Translations under genes and position numbers: made by a program
The notes under the pieces: generated by a model
What the model was told of the DNA's origin: nothing
What the model saw: only the letters and a program-made list of their open reading frames with translations
The model's database searches: none
Shown here: piece after piece, positions 34,415-46,224 of the stretch
Numbering within the stretch: the stretch's first letter is position 1
Layout of the letters: each line of letters opens with the position of its first letter
Source: Sipunculus nudus
Taxonomy: Eukaryota > Annelida > Sipuncula > Golfingiida > Sipunculidae
Assembly (NCBI GenBank): GCA_026874595.1
Contig: CM049313.1
Location: 34,441,159 to 34,505,158 of the forward strand
Length of the DNA: 64,000 nt
Reading direction: 5' to 3'

Positions 34415-35190
34415 TGAGGCGAATTTAAAAGACCTTTTTTCACCACACCAGTGACACCTGTTTGCGACTAATGAAAGATTGTGGCTTTTGATATCTCAAA
34501 TTAGAAAAGTGATTTTATTTTAAAAACACACACATAGTACTGGCTCGAACCCGAACCCAGCAGATGACCGTCATGGGTGCTCATGCTCGCGGAAAAGGTC
34601 TATCACACAAACAGAATTAAACGACAACACCGCAACACAATTATTTGACATTAGTTCATGATGTTTTTCAAACGCCTTATGAATATATATAGCTTTAACT
34701 GCCCTTCCGTGTTGGTCCCTGGTGAGATTTGTGAAACTTAGCCATTTGGCAAAACTTGGTGAGCCTTGCCTCAAGTCCTACCACAATACACAGCACCATC
34801 AACAGGTCATTTGGACCTATCCTGTTAATCCATTAAAATTAGTTTTTATTTTTCATTAATGAAGATTATTTACTTGTATGTATGCACCTACCGAAACCTC
34901 CTCGAAACTGATGCCCATTTACTTATCAGTCATGCAGGATTCTAGATATGCAGACATTGAGTCAGCGAGCCCCGAGCTATTTCATTAATTATTAACAAGA
35001 CAATTTAACCAATCAGATGCTTAACGTTCGGCCCGTCTACGCGGAGGGAAAACTATTTTTTGGATCAACCGTTCGGCATTTAGAGACCTTATAGACAATC
35101 TGACCAGCAATATACCAATCTTTTTTTTTAATTTTTTATTTATTTTTTATATATACATTTTGTTGGAGGTAATGCATACTTAACTAACTG
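34415..35190. other. no gene seen
   Basis: Nothing supportable. GGTTCGAGCC on the minus strand near 34545 looks like a B box, but no A box or element body could be defined. Confidence 0.45.
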
Positions 35191-35194
35191 CTTA

Positions 35195-35545
35195 CTTACA
35201 TGTACACCTGCAGAAATGCGTTCCGGTTTCGGACTACGTGACAGGGCAATATCACACGCTTTTCTCTCTTTTTTATATCCTGGCGTCAACCAGGCCCGGT
35301 GACTACTGCACCTGTTTGCGTAATCGTCCCAATTGCTGGGTCATACCACCGGGGAACCCCCGAAAAGCGCACTCGTTTGTGAGTGAAACACGGCCGTTGG
35401 GCATGGCCTTCCCATTAAGCCTGCAGAGCGCACACCCTGGGCGGGGGCCGACCGTGAAAAATCTCACCGCCTCGGCTGATATAGATTCGAACTCACGTAT
35501 CCCGGCTTTGCGTCCTGTGCGCTACCCCTGAGCCACAGAAGCCGG
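35195..35545 (-). mobile_element. tRNA-derived SINE, family A, minus-strand copy
   Basis: Read on the minus strand it starts GGCTTCTGTGGCTCAGGGG with GTAGCGCACAGGACGC, then GTGAGTTCGAATCTATATCA, a good A-box/B-box pair. The body shares GCGGTGAG..TTTTTCA, CGGCCCC.GCCCA and the GTGTTTCACTCAC..ACGAGTGCGC block with 2730-2960. The tail near 35222-35310 is shared with 19904-19985. This is the best preserved family A copy. The plus-strand 97-codon frame inside it is an artefact. Confidence 0.75.
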
Positions 35546-35549
35546 TACA

Positions 35550-37255
35550 ATATACCAGTCTTGTAAACCTGTTGAGTTCCCGGTGCATGTATTCTGAACA
35601 GTTAGCTTTCTGTGTATTGTTTCTACTGTGACGATGGTATTGGTCGGCCATTATGATTTCGACTCAATCACATGCTCGCCCGCTCAAAATTCATTAAATA
35701 GCAGACCAGAGGGCACCTGGAGCAAGGTATCTGCATACATAGCAAGGGCCTGACTCCAGGAAGAAGCAGATGCCGTATATTTTCGTTTTGCCTGCTAATC
35801 ACTTATCGTTCTTGGATAATTGTCATCACATTATGTTGTAATTTTAATAAAAGCACTATCCCTTATGACAGTTTTGATTAGTTAAGAATCCTATTTATCG
35901 TATCATGAAAACTATTATTTTTAATTTGTTTGATCCATAATACCCATGATATTTATCGTATAACGTGTTACTTCTACATGGAACAAATAAATAAACTCTC
36001 CGCGGTTGATACAGCTTATTGACTTTTTTGTTATTAAGCAGCATCTGTTGTAATCTGTGTCACGTGACACACACCAGATGATTGGTAATCTTATCTGACC
36101 GTTACCTGAGATAGTTGTAAACTATGAAGTTTCAATACTGATATTAGAACTACAGCAGCAGGTGTCCTTTAGTTGCACCTAAATGAACTAAGGTTTTTAT
36201 TTACCTCGGGATTTGTCTATTCCTGGAGAGAAATCCAGGTACTTTGTGGGCAAAAGGTGTGAATTCTTCAAGCGGAGGTACACATAATAACTGTTTGTTG
36301 TATAAAATAAATATTAACATGTAACATGAGAATTTATAAATTAATATATTAATGATGAAAAAGCATAAGAGAAAGAAATCATCACAGGTGCGGTAGAATT
36401 CAAGAGTTTCCACAGGTCCAGTACAAACAAAAATCGCACTTTATTTGCTTGTAAGATTAGAATTTTATACAAAAAAGAAAAATATTACTTTAGCATGAGA
36501 ATATTGTGCATGCGCGCATAACTGATATATGTAATGGCCTGGCACCATATCGTACTTTGTCTCAGCTCAGTGTCTTGTTTCCAAAGCAAAAATAAACGTG
36601 TTCAACCGCCACCTAGCCCTACTCCTACATTTATCTAAATTGTAACCGAATATATGTAAACACTTGCTCGGTACACTTAGATATTGAAATCCAGTATTAG
36701 CCATTCATTTTACGGATTTCCCTTCTGGCTGTTATGTACTTGGCTTTATTCTGGGTCTCTAGAACATTTTATATTTGGATATAAATTGATACTCAGTCGT
36801 GTGTTAAACAGTTCTTTTATTAAAGCTCCTATGATGCATATAACATTTGGCATAAAATATTATACAGATGACACACCTGGATTTTTTATCTGTGTCATTA
36901 TTGACGGTGATTCTGTGGGACAAAGTAACATGTCATAACGTGTATAAATCAGATATATCTGCGCGCAGTGACTGAGGATATGGACTAGTAGGGGGTCCTG
37001 GACACGGCCTTGTTCTCGGACTCAGGCCGGGTCCATCAGGATTCCAGCGGAAGGACGGCTCTGTCACACACTGTAAAGTAATTTATATATATGTGCAAAT
37101 TATTAACAAAAAAGACTAAATGTATATAGCCAGTTTGGCTCTGCATTGGGAGCGTAATGTAAATTATCATTCAGGTAAAAAGCATGTATCAAATAACATT
37201 AAAATTTATATTTTATCACAAATTACCTTTTCCAAATTTCAATTTCTGTTAATTT
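35550..37255. other. 1.7 kb with no supported gene
   Basis: No motif or repeat is supported. A GGACTC-containing stretch near 37015 may be another trace of the GACTCG MITE family. Confidence 0.45.
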
Positions 37256-37261
37256 GGAGAT

Positions 37262-37372
37262 TTTATTGGACTTGGACTCGGGTTCCACATGACTTGGACT
37301 CAAAAAAGGTGGAGCTGGACTCGAAACTCAAGGACTCGGACTTGAACTCAAACTCGGAAGCTGTGGACTCAC
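37262..37372 (+). mobile_element. fragment of GACTCG-rich MITE
   Basis: Dense GGACTTGGACTCG, GGACTCAAAAA and AAGGACTCGGAC motifs like the interior of 19210-19621. Termini are not recognisable. Confidence 0.5.
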
Positions 37373-37379
37373 AAAATCA

Positions 37380-39190
37380 ATGTTATGCGCACGTTATGTT
37401 TGCTAAAGTTAAAGTAATAAATTAAAAAATGCCAGTCTGGTGAAGCCATAAGGATTTTTTTTTTGTTATTTTGAGGTTCAAGTGAACATTTGTGATGATT
37501 TGACATAAACATCATTAATAAATCAAATTCTTGTAAAATGATAATATTTTGTTTAAAGTACCAACCGGGTATAAAATTAAAATTAACACCTCCAAGTCCA
37601 CGCACGTTGACAAAGTACCTGGACTTGTCTCCAGGAATAGACTAAACCGCAGGTAAATAAACAACCTAGGTTCATTTAGGTGCTACGTCAGGGCACCTGC
37701 TGCAGTAGTAGCGATATAAACAAAGATCATAAGCGAGAGTGTTTCTCTACAAATTCAACATCTTATGATGTGTTTTTTTTTAAAAACGATAAGTGAATAG
37801 CAGGCAAAACGTTAAATATTCGACATTGGCATCTTCATTGAAACCAGATCTCTGGTTAGGTGAGCGCTTATGGTGCACAGCGAAAATCACAGTTCCAGTT
37901 GAGCATAAAAAGTATATACAGATGACATACTTCGATTGTAATGTATGATATAAATAAAGGTGATGGCATTCAACCATTTGTCCCGGAACTCCTCTGTGGC
38001 CACTCTTCAGAAACGTCTGTTTGTTCTCTGTAATATTCGGAACGACGCTAAAGGGGGTTAAACCCTGAGGAATTCGATATTACCTATCAGAAACTAAGGC
38101 AGCTGGGCTACTGGTCCAACGGAAAACCCCTTCCGCCCCATGCCCCTTGCCAACGTAGATTAATATGTTTGTTAGAATATAACATTATGTAATTACTAAT
38201 ATTGATTGTAGAATCCCTTATATATACCCGACTCTCCTATATCCATCAATAGTTCATACGAAAATCCGTTCATCCGTAAAACAAATCATGGAGCAAAACA
38301 TTCTCTCCTTATATTCAACTGAACATCGATCTTACCCTGACTTAATTTTGCAATCATATAAAGCTGTTTTGCCATGTGCGCAAAAATTGATCGCGTGATT
38401 TTGTGATTGTGGTGTTTAAATATGTCCATCAGCGTATATGCGCAACAGGCGCGGTCTGCGTTAACTCATCAGTTTTCGCCACTTCTGCATCCGTTTTGGA
38501 AAGACCTGCTAGACCAATTACATATACTTCTTCCATGCAGTACACGCATATACGCATGTCCGCCCACATGGAAACACAGAAGTATTTGAGCTTAAAGATT
38601 TATGAACGCTTATAAGTTAAAGAATTAATATTATTTCTTGGTAAACTATTTAATAATTTTTTTATAGCTCTATTTATCCAATATTAGCTTGATCCGAGAG
38701 TTACAGCAAATTTAAGACATTGTCTTTCTTTTGGCACTATTTATATAAATGTTTTACAATTCATTGTAATTCAAATGTTCTTTATATGATCATAACCCGT
38801 TTATCCTTTTAACTGAACGTATATGTTGTTCAGGACTTTCATGAACGAGGGGGTGGAGACCTCTTAATCTTCTAGGGACGCATGGTTCAAGAGGACCTAG
38901 TGTCCAATAGACGCTCAGACTTAGGGCCGTTGGACTTAGCGGGCCCTTTTAACAGTTGATGACTAGAAGTGAATACCTGAAGCAAATATTCGACTAAACA
39001 AACACTCTCCCAGAACAATGGGCCCTTACCTTTCATTATTAGTGGTAGTATTGATTTGAAAATGATGTTTGATAATTAAAAGAAATAAAATGACCGATGA
39101 TCGATTATTAATCGACCTATTAATTTACTTTCTTTATTGTCACGGCATCAGATCTGAAGAATTACACCTAACGTTTGACCTAGTTATTCG
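37380..39190. other. 1.8 kb with no supported gene
   Basis: AT-rich sequence. No element or coding region can be supported. Confidence 0.45.
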
Positions 39191-39198
39191 GACCAACA

Positions 39199-40352
39199 TG
39201 TACATCACGCTGAATGGTCAAGGTACCGGAAGTCTAACTTGTACATCACGCTGAATGGTCAAGGTACCGGTAGTCTAACTTGTACATCACACTGAAAGGT
39301 CAATTAAGGTACCGGTAGTCTAACTAGTACATTATGCTGAAAGGTCAATTAAGGTACCGGTAGTCTAACTTGTACATTATGCTGAAAGGTCAATTAATTA
39401 TTAAGGTACCGGTAGTCTAACTTGTACATCACACTGAAAGGTCAATTAAGGTACCGGTAGTCTAACTTGTACATTACGCTGAAAGGTCAAATAAGGTACC
39501 GGTAGTCTAACTAGTACATTATGCTGAAAGGTCAATTAAGGTACCGGTAGTCTTACTTGTACATCACACTGAAAGGTCAAATAAGGTACCGGTAGTCTAA
39601 CTTGTACATTACGCTGATAGGTCAATTAAGGTACCGGTAGTCTAACTTGTACAGTACGCTGAAAGGTCAATTAAGGTACCGGTAGTCTAACTAGTACATT
39701 ACGCTGAAAGGTCAAATAAGGTACCGGTAGTCTAACTAGTACATTATGCTGAAAGGTCAATTAAGGTACCGGTAGTCTAACTTGTACATTACGCTGAAAG
39801 GTCAAATAAGGTACCGGTAGTCTAACTTGTACATTACGCTGAAAGGTCAATTAAGGTACCGGTAGTCTAACTTGTACATCACACTGAAAGGTCAAATAAG
39901 GTACCGGTAGTCTAACTTGTACATTACGCTGAAAGGTCAAATAAGGTACCGGTAGTCTAACTAGTACATTATGCTGAAAGGTCAAATAAGGTACCGATAG
40001 TCTAACTTGTACATTACGCTGAAAGGTCAAATAAGGTACCGGTAGTCTAACTTGTACATTACGCTGAAAGGTTAATTAAGCTACCGGTAGTCTAACGTGT
40101 ACATTACGCTGAAAGGTCAAATAAGGTACCGGTAGTCTAACTTGTACATTACGCTGAAAGGTCAATTAAGCTACCGGTAGTATAACTTGTACATTACGCT
40201 GAAAGGTCAAATAAGGTACCGGTAGTCTAACTTGTACATTACGCTGAAAGGTCAATTAAGGTACTGGTAGTCTAACTTGTACATTACGCTGAAAGGTAAA
40301 AAAAAGTACCGGTAGTCTAACTTGTACATCACGCTAAAAAGTCGAAGTATCG
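39199..40352. repeat. 45-bp satellite array, 26 copies
   Basis: The consensus unit runs GTACATTACGCTGAAAGGTC, AA[A/T]TAA, GGTACCGGTAGTCTAACTT. The first two units are 41 bp (4 bp shorter), one carries extra bases (near 39390), and the last two are degenerate. Variants (CTTGT/CTAGT, ATTACGCT/ATTATGCT/ATCACACT, AATTAA/AAATAA) are mixed along the array without a clean higher-order period. Every unit but the degenerate ones has the palindrome TACCGGTA. By my count 20 units contain AAAGGTCA. There is no long open frame. Confidence 0.95.
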
Positions 40353-41370
40353 GCCGGGTTGTTGACACTTGTTTGCCGCACAAAGGTTTTAAAGCTATCC
40401 AAAAATTTGTGTTCCGTCTTTCTTATATGTCTGACAGGATAATACGACTTCATAATCGATTGAGAATACCAAGCTCTATATTAAATCCTTTTCAACTGGA
40501 AACACGGAGGGATATTTATTCACCTTCCTAAATTAAGAATTCCTAGATCTGCAATATTACCAGGATCATGATGAATAAGAACACAAGCCGGGATAAATGT
40601 ATGTCACAGTAAATTTACTTGATGGCTGTGACGGAGATAAGCTCTGCCTGCAGAACAAATGCGGCTGTAATTTTGTGACATCCTGTTCTGAAATAGACAC
40701 TTGAAATTTCTCCTAGTAACAGTGATTGACGACGGTCTTAACTGAGCATTCCCGCAGTGTTAAGGGGGCCTTACCATAAAAAAAATCATGGTGATATAAC
40801 TTGATCGTTTTCTGCAAGAACCCTCCACATAGTTCTTTTTAGTAAAGTTGCTAAGTGACAATCCAAACAACAACGGCGAAAACATAATACCTCCGACAAG
40901 CGGTTTTTTGTGTGTGGCTCATCAAAGAGCAAAGCATATTTCACATTTTTTAAATCAAGCCTTCACAATATGTCGTTCCTTCTTGAATGTTGACAAGTCT
41001 TGCTGACAGCCCATGAGTGCAAGTAATCTGAGATTGTTAGAGTTATCATGGACTCTACTCCTTAACCGGAGTGTGATTATTTAGGAGCAGGGGAGAACTG
41101 TAACGACATTGCTGTCGTTCAAAGAACGGGCGTCATATTACGTAGCTCTTTGATATCTTCCTAACAACAAAGATAAAGGACTTAATTATTGATTTGCAAA
41201 GAAAAATAATTTATTTTTTCGTATGTGCCCTTTTTCGAACCCCGGCGAAACTACTTCCAAATAAGCGATATCTTGCTTTCATAATTATAAATCTCTATTT
41301 TATTTCGTATAAACATATTAATCATTTATCTTGAGTTTATAATTTTCCGCATATCATCATCTTACAGCTG
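40353..41370. other. 1 kb with no supported gene
   Basis: No feature can be supported. The short plus-strand frame starting at 40322 begins inside the satellite and is not credible. Confidence 0.45.
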
Positions 41371-41372
41371 TA

Positions 41373-41630
41373 TCAATGAAATCTCTCCACAAGTGTTCCC
41401 AGTATAAAGGAATACATGGCGCTGAGGTGGTTTCTAATTTGCTGCTGTGCTGGGCATAGTGAAGAAAACTTCTCATAAAAAGGCTGAGATTTTAGGAGCA
41501 CCAGATCAAACAGATAATTCGTCAAGCTCATCAGCTTTCTTGGGCTCATTTTATATAAATCCAATCCATGTTCATTCAGTGTCATGGAAAAATCATTAGC
41601 CCCCGTTTCGTAGATCGGTTCCCTGCTCAT
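41373..41630 (-). CDS. 85-residue ORF of unknown function, coding-like
   Basis: I do not recognise the family. The frame starts with ATG (an in-frame TAA lies directly upstream, so no longer start exists) and ends in TGA. It encodes a mixed-composition protein containing PRKLMSLTNYLFDLVLLKSQ and ending LVERFH. Its amino-acid composition is more protein-like than that of other short frames in the window, with no low-complexity or repeat origin. A pyrimidine-rich stretch ending TTTAAATATAG precedes the ATG on this strand and could be a splice acceptor, so it may be the last exon of a minus-strand gene with an upstream 5' UTR exon. No membrane segment or signal peptide is evident. It could equally be chance. 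Confidence 0.25.
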   Translation of the reverse strand: MSREPIYETGANDFSMTLNEHGLDLYKMSPRKLMSLTNYLFDLVLLKSQPFYEKFSSLCPAQQQIRNHLSAMYSFILGTLVERFH

Positions 41631-41639
41631 TTATGATCT

Positions 41640-43745
41640 ATATTTAAACACACATTAGAGAGGAAGAAATAATCTACAGAAACTGCCAATATAAAAGGCA
41701 TATCTCTCTTTCCAGGCAAGAATTCTAGTCCAGAGATGGTTCAAAATACCTGGTCGCCAATCTTCCTAAAAGCGACCGGGCAAACCAGTGGGCTTATCAT
41801 ATGATGAAAGATAGGGTAAATATGTTATATCTGGTTATCTTTAACCATATTTGATTCACAGGCGGTGATTAATCAAGACAAATACATGGACTTCCACCTC
41901 AAGCTAAGTTATTCAAACAATAGATAAGGTGTTCCGACCAGACAATAAAAGGAGTATTACTGCAACGTCTTAAGTGTTGTCCGGGTCGACTTTTTGTGAG
42001 GTGAATCAGTTCTTTTAAACATATCTTTGAAGCAGGTAAATGCTTACATTTAATTGAAATAGATTAAAAAATGTTACATTTTTTTTTACAATTTTGCACA
42101 TAATATAACTTACCTTTTGCAGTGTGTGGGTTGAACATTCTAGGCTTCTCAAATTGGTCTTTCCCTATAACGGTACACGTACTTTGCTTAGAAATAGTCA
42201 CACACAGTTTAAAGAACGTAGTCTTTAGGAGTGACATGTGTTTACGCTGCTACTGGTGCTGTCATGTTCGTTTTGCATGAATAAACATTTTATTTGGTAA
42301 AATCAGTTCCATTTACATTATTCAAATATAAATTACATGGATGATTACACTTTTTATTACAACTCTGTGGCTCGTTTAGAGCCAAATATCACTTTGGCAT
42401 AAATTGTACCGTACCAAGAATTTCTTTTATTTTTAGTTTTATTTGCATTTACTGAGGAGAATAGCAAATCCTGCGAATCGTGTGATTAATGCTGATATTT
42501 GTGCACTATAATGGGTTTTAATAATAACACAATATATACCGCTTTATTAGTGCAAACAGATGTCCCCGTAGCGACTCTGAGTAAACATAAATATCTGACA
42601 CTTGTATTTAGAAAACGATTACAGTTTAATAGCAGGTATTTCGAGATGAGATCACTAAGTACACTGAAATTGCCCGGTATTTGACATGAGGGGCGCCAAG
42701 CTTGTTAACGGGAATTGAAATATTTGTTTCATACCGAGGAACCAAATATCTTGCACAAGCGAGGCAGGCCACAGCTGAGCGGACTCGTGGGCTGCAATGC
42801 GCATGCGCCTCATATAAAAAATCGGGCACTTGCTCTATTGCCCTGAGTAGTTCACAGAAATTATTTTCTTTACTCATTCGACCATGCGTTTGCTTGTTGT
42901 CTGTACTGGATTAACCGTGTGTTTGGCATTGTTTCTTACTCTGTTAAAATGTTCATGATGTTATCAACCAAAAGCCTGAGGTAAATTATATAAAATATAT
43001 CCTCATGCTAACAAAAACAAATTGTATATCCGAGAATTGTCTTTATACAATTTAATTTTTGCTGTATTTAAATGCTTAAAATTTATTTTACCATTTATTT
43101 CCTTATGATTCACAATTTTATCCGGAATACACTTATTAACTGCTAAATGTATTTATAGATAAGAGAATATCTTAAGAGATTTGGGTTAAAATGTCTTCGG
43201 CAGGGATAAGCCCTCTCTGACCACCACAGGACCGGACGCACAGATAAAAAAAATAGATTTCAATGAATAGATTTAATACAGTTAATAAGTGAATGGAGTT
43301 GATAACATTTTCATACAAGCCGATGAGGGAATTTGTGTCTGAACCGGACAGGGTGATGCGCGAACCACTGACGTCATACACACCGTCGACCTTCTTGATG
43401 ACATGTCTGAAATACCTATCACTTACCAACCAAACAAACATCAGGTGAGGAAGAAAGGACATATTTCTGGTGCTCGGCACGTGTATACGTCAATAATTAT
43501 TTTTACAAGAATGTAAACACTAAACAGACCGCAAATGCCAGTGAAGAAGTGATATATTAGAATGTATTTTTATTTTGCTCGGTCAAAATGATCACAGACA
43601 TTAACAGGTGGCGCATTGGTGATCACGGTCAGCTGAATTTGACATACAGGTGACGCATGTATGAATTATTGATGTTATGATTTGGTGGGAAATATTTATT
43701 GAAGAACCTCGAACAATGGGTACAATGAATTCCAGAAAGCTGAAA
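41640..43745. other. 2.1 kb with no confident gene
   Basis: A minus-strand stretch near 43300-43420 reads HVIKKVDGVYDVSGSRITLS after a possible acceptor (TATTTCAG) and might be an exon. It is unrecognised and has no clear donor. Confidence 0.35.
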
Positions 43746-43752
43746 ATCAAGT

Positions 43753-44630
43753 TTTTTGCCCATAGTCCTTAGAACATAGGTAACAGCGACCTTATTTGAA
43801 GTTTCCAAAAACATCTTCCCGAGAAAATATGGATAGTTTTTACATCAAACTGCTACAGCTTGTGTCCATCTGCTTTTTAGGGTACTTGAAATCGTTTTCT
43901 TTCACACAGCTCACAGAATATAGGTCATAGGGACCTTATTTTGGATGTCGAAGGATATTTAGTATGACCTCCATTTAGATTAAGAAAGACATTTCTAAAT
44001 TCCAACAGTTAAGATTTGTATCCTACCTCAATTTCATCATTCCAACAATTAGGTTTCCTGCTCGTAGCTCACAGAATGTAGGTCACACTGACCTAATTTA
44101 AGGATTTAAAGGAGACTTGCCAAAGACCTCCCTGGATGTCATATACGAAGGATCTAGGTCCAACAGTAAAGTTTTGTCTCCTTTCTGACTGTCTGGGTGC
44201 TCAAATAATGCTTTTGACCAGTCACTCATAGAATATAGGTCACAGTCACTTTATTTCATGTTTCCCAGAATATTTACCCAGAATTTCCCTAAATGTCACA
44301 TTAGAAGACTCTAGGCCACATGCCTACATTTTGTGCATCGTCTGACTCTCTGGGTGCTAAAATCATGTTTTCGGCCAGAAGCTTGCAGAATATAGTTCAC
44401 CAGGAAGTTTCCGAGGAGATTTGCTTGGGACTTCAAGGATGTACAGTTAGCAGTCTCTGTGTGTAACTGATACAATTTGTGCCATGTCTTACTTTCTGGT
44501 TGATAAAAATCATGTTTTTGGCCAGTCGCTCAGGAATATAATTCAGGGAGACCCTATTTCATGTTTCCAAGAGCCTTCGGAATGTTCTGTAAGAAGTTTC
44601 TAGATGTGATGGTTTACGTCACGATTTAAA
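43753..44630. repeat. degenerate ~157-bp satellite, about six units
   Basis: An AGAATATAGGTCA-like anchor recurs at about 43771, 43915, 44073, 44230, 44387 and 44532, spaced 144-158 bp. Between anchors the units share CTTATTT, TTTCC(C)AG, CCT.GATGTCA, TCTAGG, ATTTGTGCC, TCTGACT..CTGGGTGCT and ATCATGTTTT.GGCCAG in the same order. Several units carry an AGGTCA-type palindrome after the anchor. A further partial unit is visible at 44799-44920. Confidence 0.75.
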
Positions 44631-44634
44631 GGTC

Positions 44635-45355
44635 TCAAAATAAGAGCAGAAATTGCGCAAAATTTGAAAAAAAATATGGGTGAAATTATGAAACTGCATG
44701 TCCTTGATTAATATGAATGGGCAAAATCATGGCAATCAACGGGTTTGCTTTTGAGATACTGGAGCTTTTATATAAAATTTTAAATCATTCTTGGGTGCAC
44801 ATATAGGCCCCATAACTCGTTGCAGTGACCTAATTTCAAGTGTCCCAGGAATTCTTTTATATACCTCCCGGAATTTAAATGGAGGTCTAGCGGTTACGAT
44901 TTGTGCCCTGTAAACGGACTGACGGGAAGACAAAGAGTGATCGCAATAGTTCAGTTGACTTTCAGTCAGTTGAGCTAAAGATGAATTATCCAGTGCGCTC
45001 ATGAATGGTTGGGCGCCTCTGTGCATTGTCATATTACTTTTGAAACGTGATCATGTGATCCACAAACAGCCTTTTTATAGAAAACGAAAACATACGCACA
45101 CTGCCCGAGCATCTGAAGCGAAATCAATGTATCAGCTAAAGAGTATATGGAAAGGGCAAGCCTCCGCCATAATATATCTATATTTTCATCCAAACCGTAT
45201 TGTATACCCAAGAATTGTCTTTATTTAATATTTAAATGTTACTTTAAGTGTCCGTACATAAATTTTCGGAGAATTTGAAATATTATCTCACCGATCTCTT
45301 ATTTTTAGCATTATCGAAGAAATAAGTTTATCAAACTTAATATTCCGAAAAAATT
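44635..45355. other. satellite remnant, then no gene
   Basis: 44799-44920 holds a diverged satellite unit (CAGTGACCTAATTTCAAG, TTTGTGCCCTG). A GCAAGCCTCCGCCAT start near 45155 may be a truncated family C repeat. Nothing else is supported. Confidence 0.45.
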
Positions 45356-45359
45356 GGAA

Positions 45360-45676
45360 TGCAAGCCTCCCTCATGTAGGGGATCCCTACTGTGGGATGC
45401 TTCCCAACCCGTGTTCGCTTTGCCTTATCCGGCCCATATTCTGAGGTTCATTAGTGCATAGGCGACTTATTATATTACTTATTTCTTGACGATATTCCTG
45501 AATCCGGACCATGTTAGGGATCCATACCAAAATGTAATCGTTTCTTCATTGGCCAATTCCCCAAATGGCCTGAATATTTTATGAGATTCCATCCATGTCT
45601 GTGTGAGTTATAACGTGAAGAAATACACAAACACTTACGAACGGGGATGGACGCATACCCTCCTGGCGGCCTAAGG
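45360..45676 (-). repeat. ~300-bp dispersed repeat (family C), minus orientation
   Basis: It runs from GCAAGCCTCCCTCATG to CGAACGGGGATGG...CCTCCTGGCGG. It shares the block order described for 32592-32895, including GGCCCATATTCTGAGGTTCA, CCTGAATCCGGACCATGT and TTGGCCAATTCCCCAAATGG. Confidence 0.75.
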
Positions 45677-45951
45677 ACTGTAATGTCTTCTTTTTAAATT
45701 GGTGTGCTTTATTTTAATTTGAGCTCTGTGTGAGAGGCCAACTTTAAGATGCATTGGACAGACGGCTACTCACCTAAGAGCTTAGAGCATACGTTTCTAA
45801 ACGGACACTGGAATTCCCGTGTTGACGTTCATACGGTGTGCGAAAGCCGTATTGCAAAGAACCACTGGACACGCTCGCTCCAAAGTTTTGGGCACTCGTC
45901 GGTGACTTGAACAGATGGGCCGGCCTGCTTTGCGCGTAGGAGGCTGGACCG

Positions 45952-46220
45952 TGTTAGCATTCACTTATTGCTTGGGCCAATATTCCCTGGTTCATTCGTG
46001 CAAAAGTGACTGTAAAATAGTGAATATTCCTTGATCACGCTCCTGAATCCGGAAAAAAAAGATGCTGGACCCACACTAAAAATCAAAGCGTTTCTTCCTT
46101 GGCCAATTCCCGAAATACCTTGAACTTTCCAGGGATTCCGTTCATGATTGCGTAAGTTATGTATTGAAAACAAACACACAACCATATGAACGGGAATATG
46201 CTTACCTTCCTAGCGGAGGC
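45952..46220 (-). repeat. ~300-bp dispersed repeat (family C), minus orientation
   Basis: It shares TTAGCATTCACTTATTGC-like, CCCTGGTTCATTCGTGCA, CCTGAATCCGGA, CTTGGCCAATTCCCGAAATA and TATGAACGGGAATATGC...CCTAGCGGAGG with the other copies. It lies about 275 bp from the 45360 copy in the same orientation. Confidence 0.75.
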
Positions 46221-46224
46221 CCGA

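Noticed and set aside
34541-34560. B-box-like GGTTCGAGCC on the minus strand
   Set aside because: No A box, element body or second copy could be found.
35238-35531. 97-codon plus-strand frame
   Set aside because: It is the antisense of a tRNA-derived SINE.
39199-40352. CRISPR-like array
   Set aside because: Units are contiguous 45-bp tandem copies with no unique spacers, and the context is eukaryotic.
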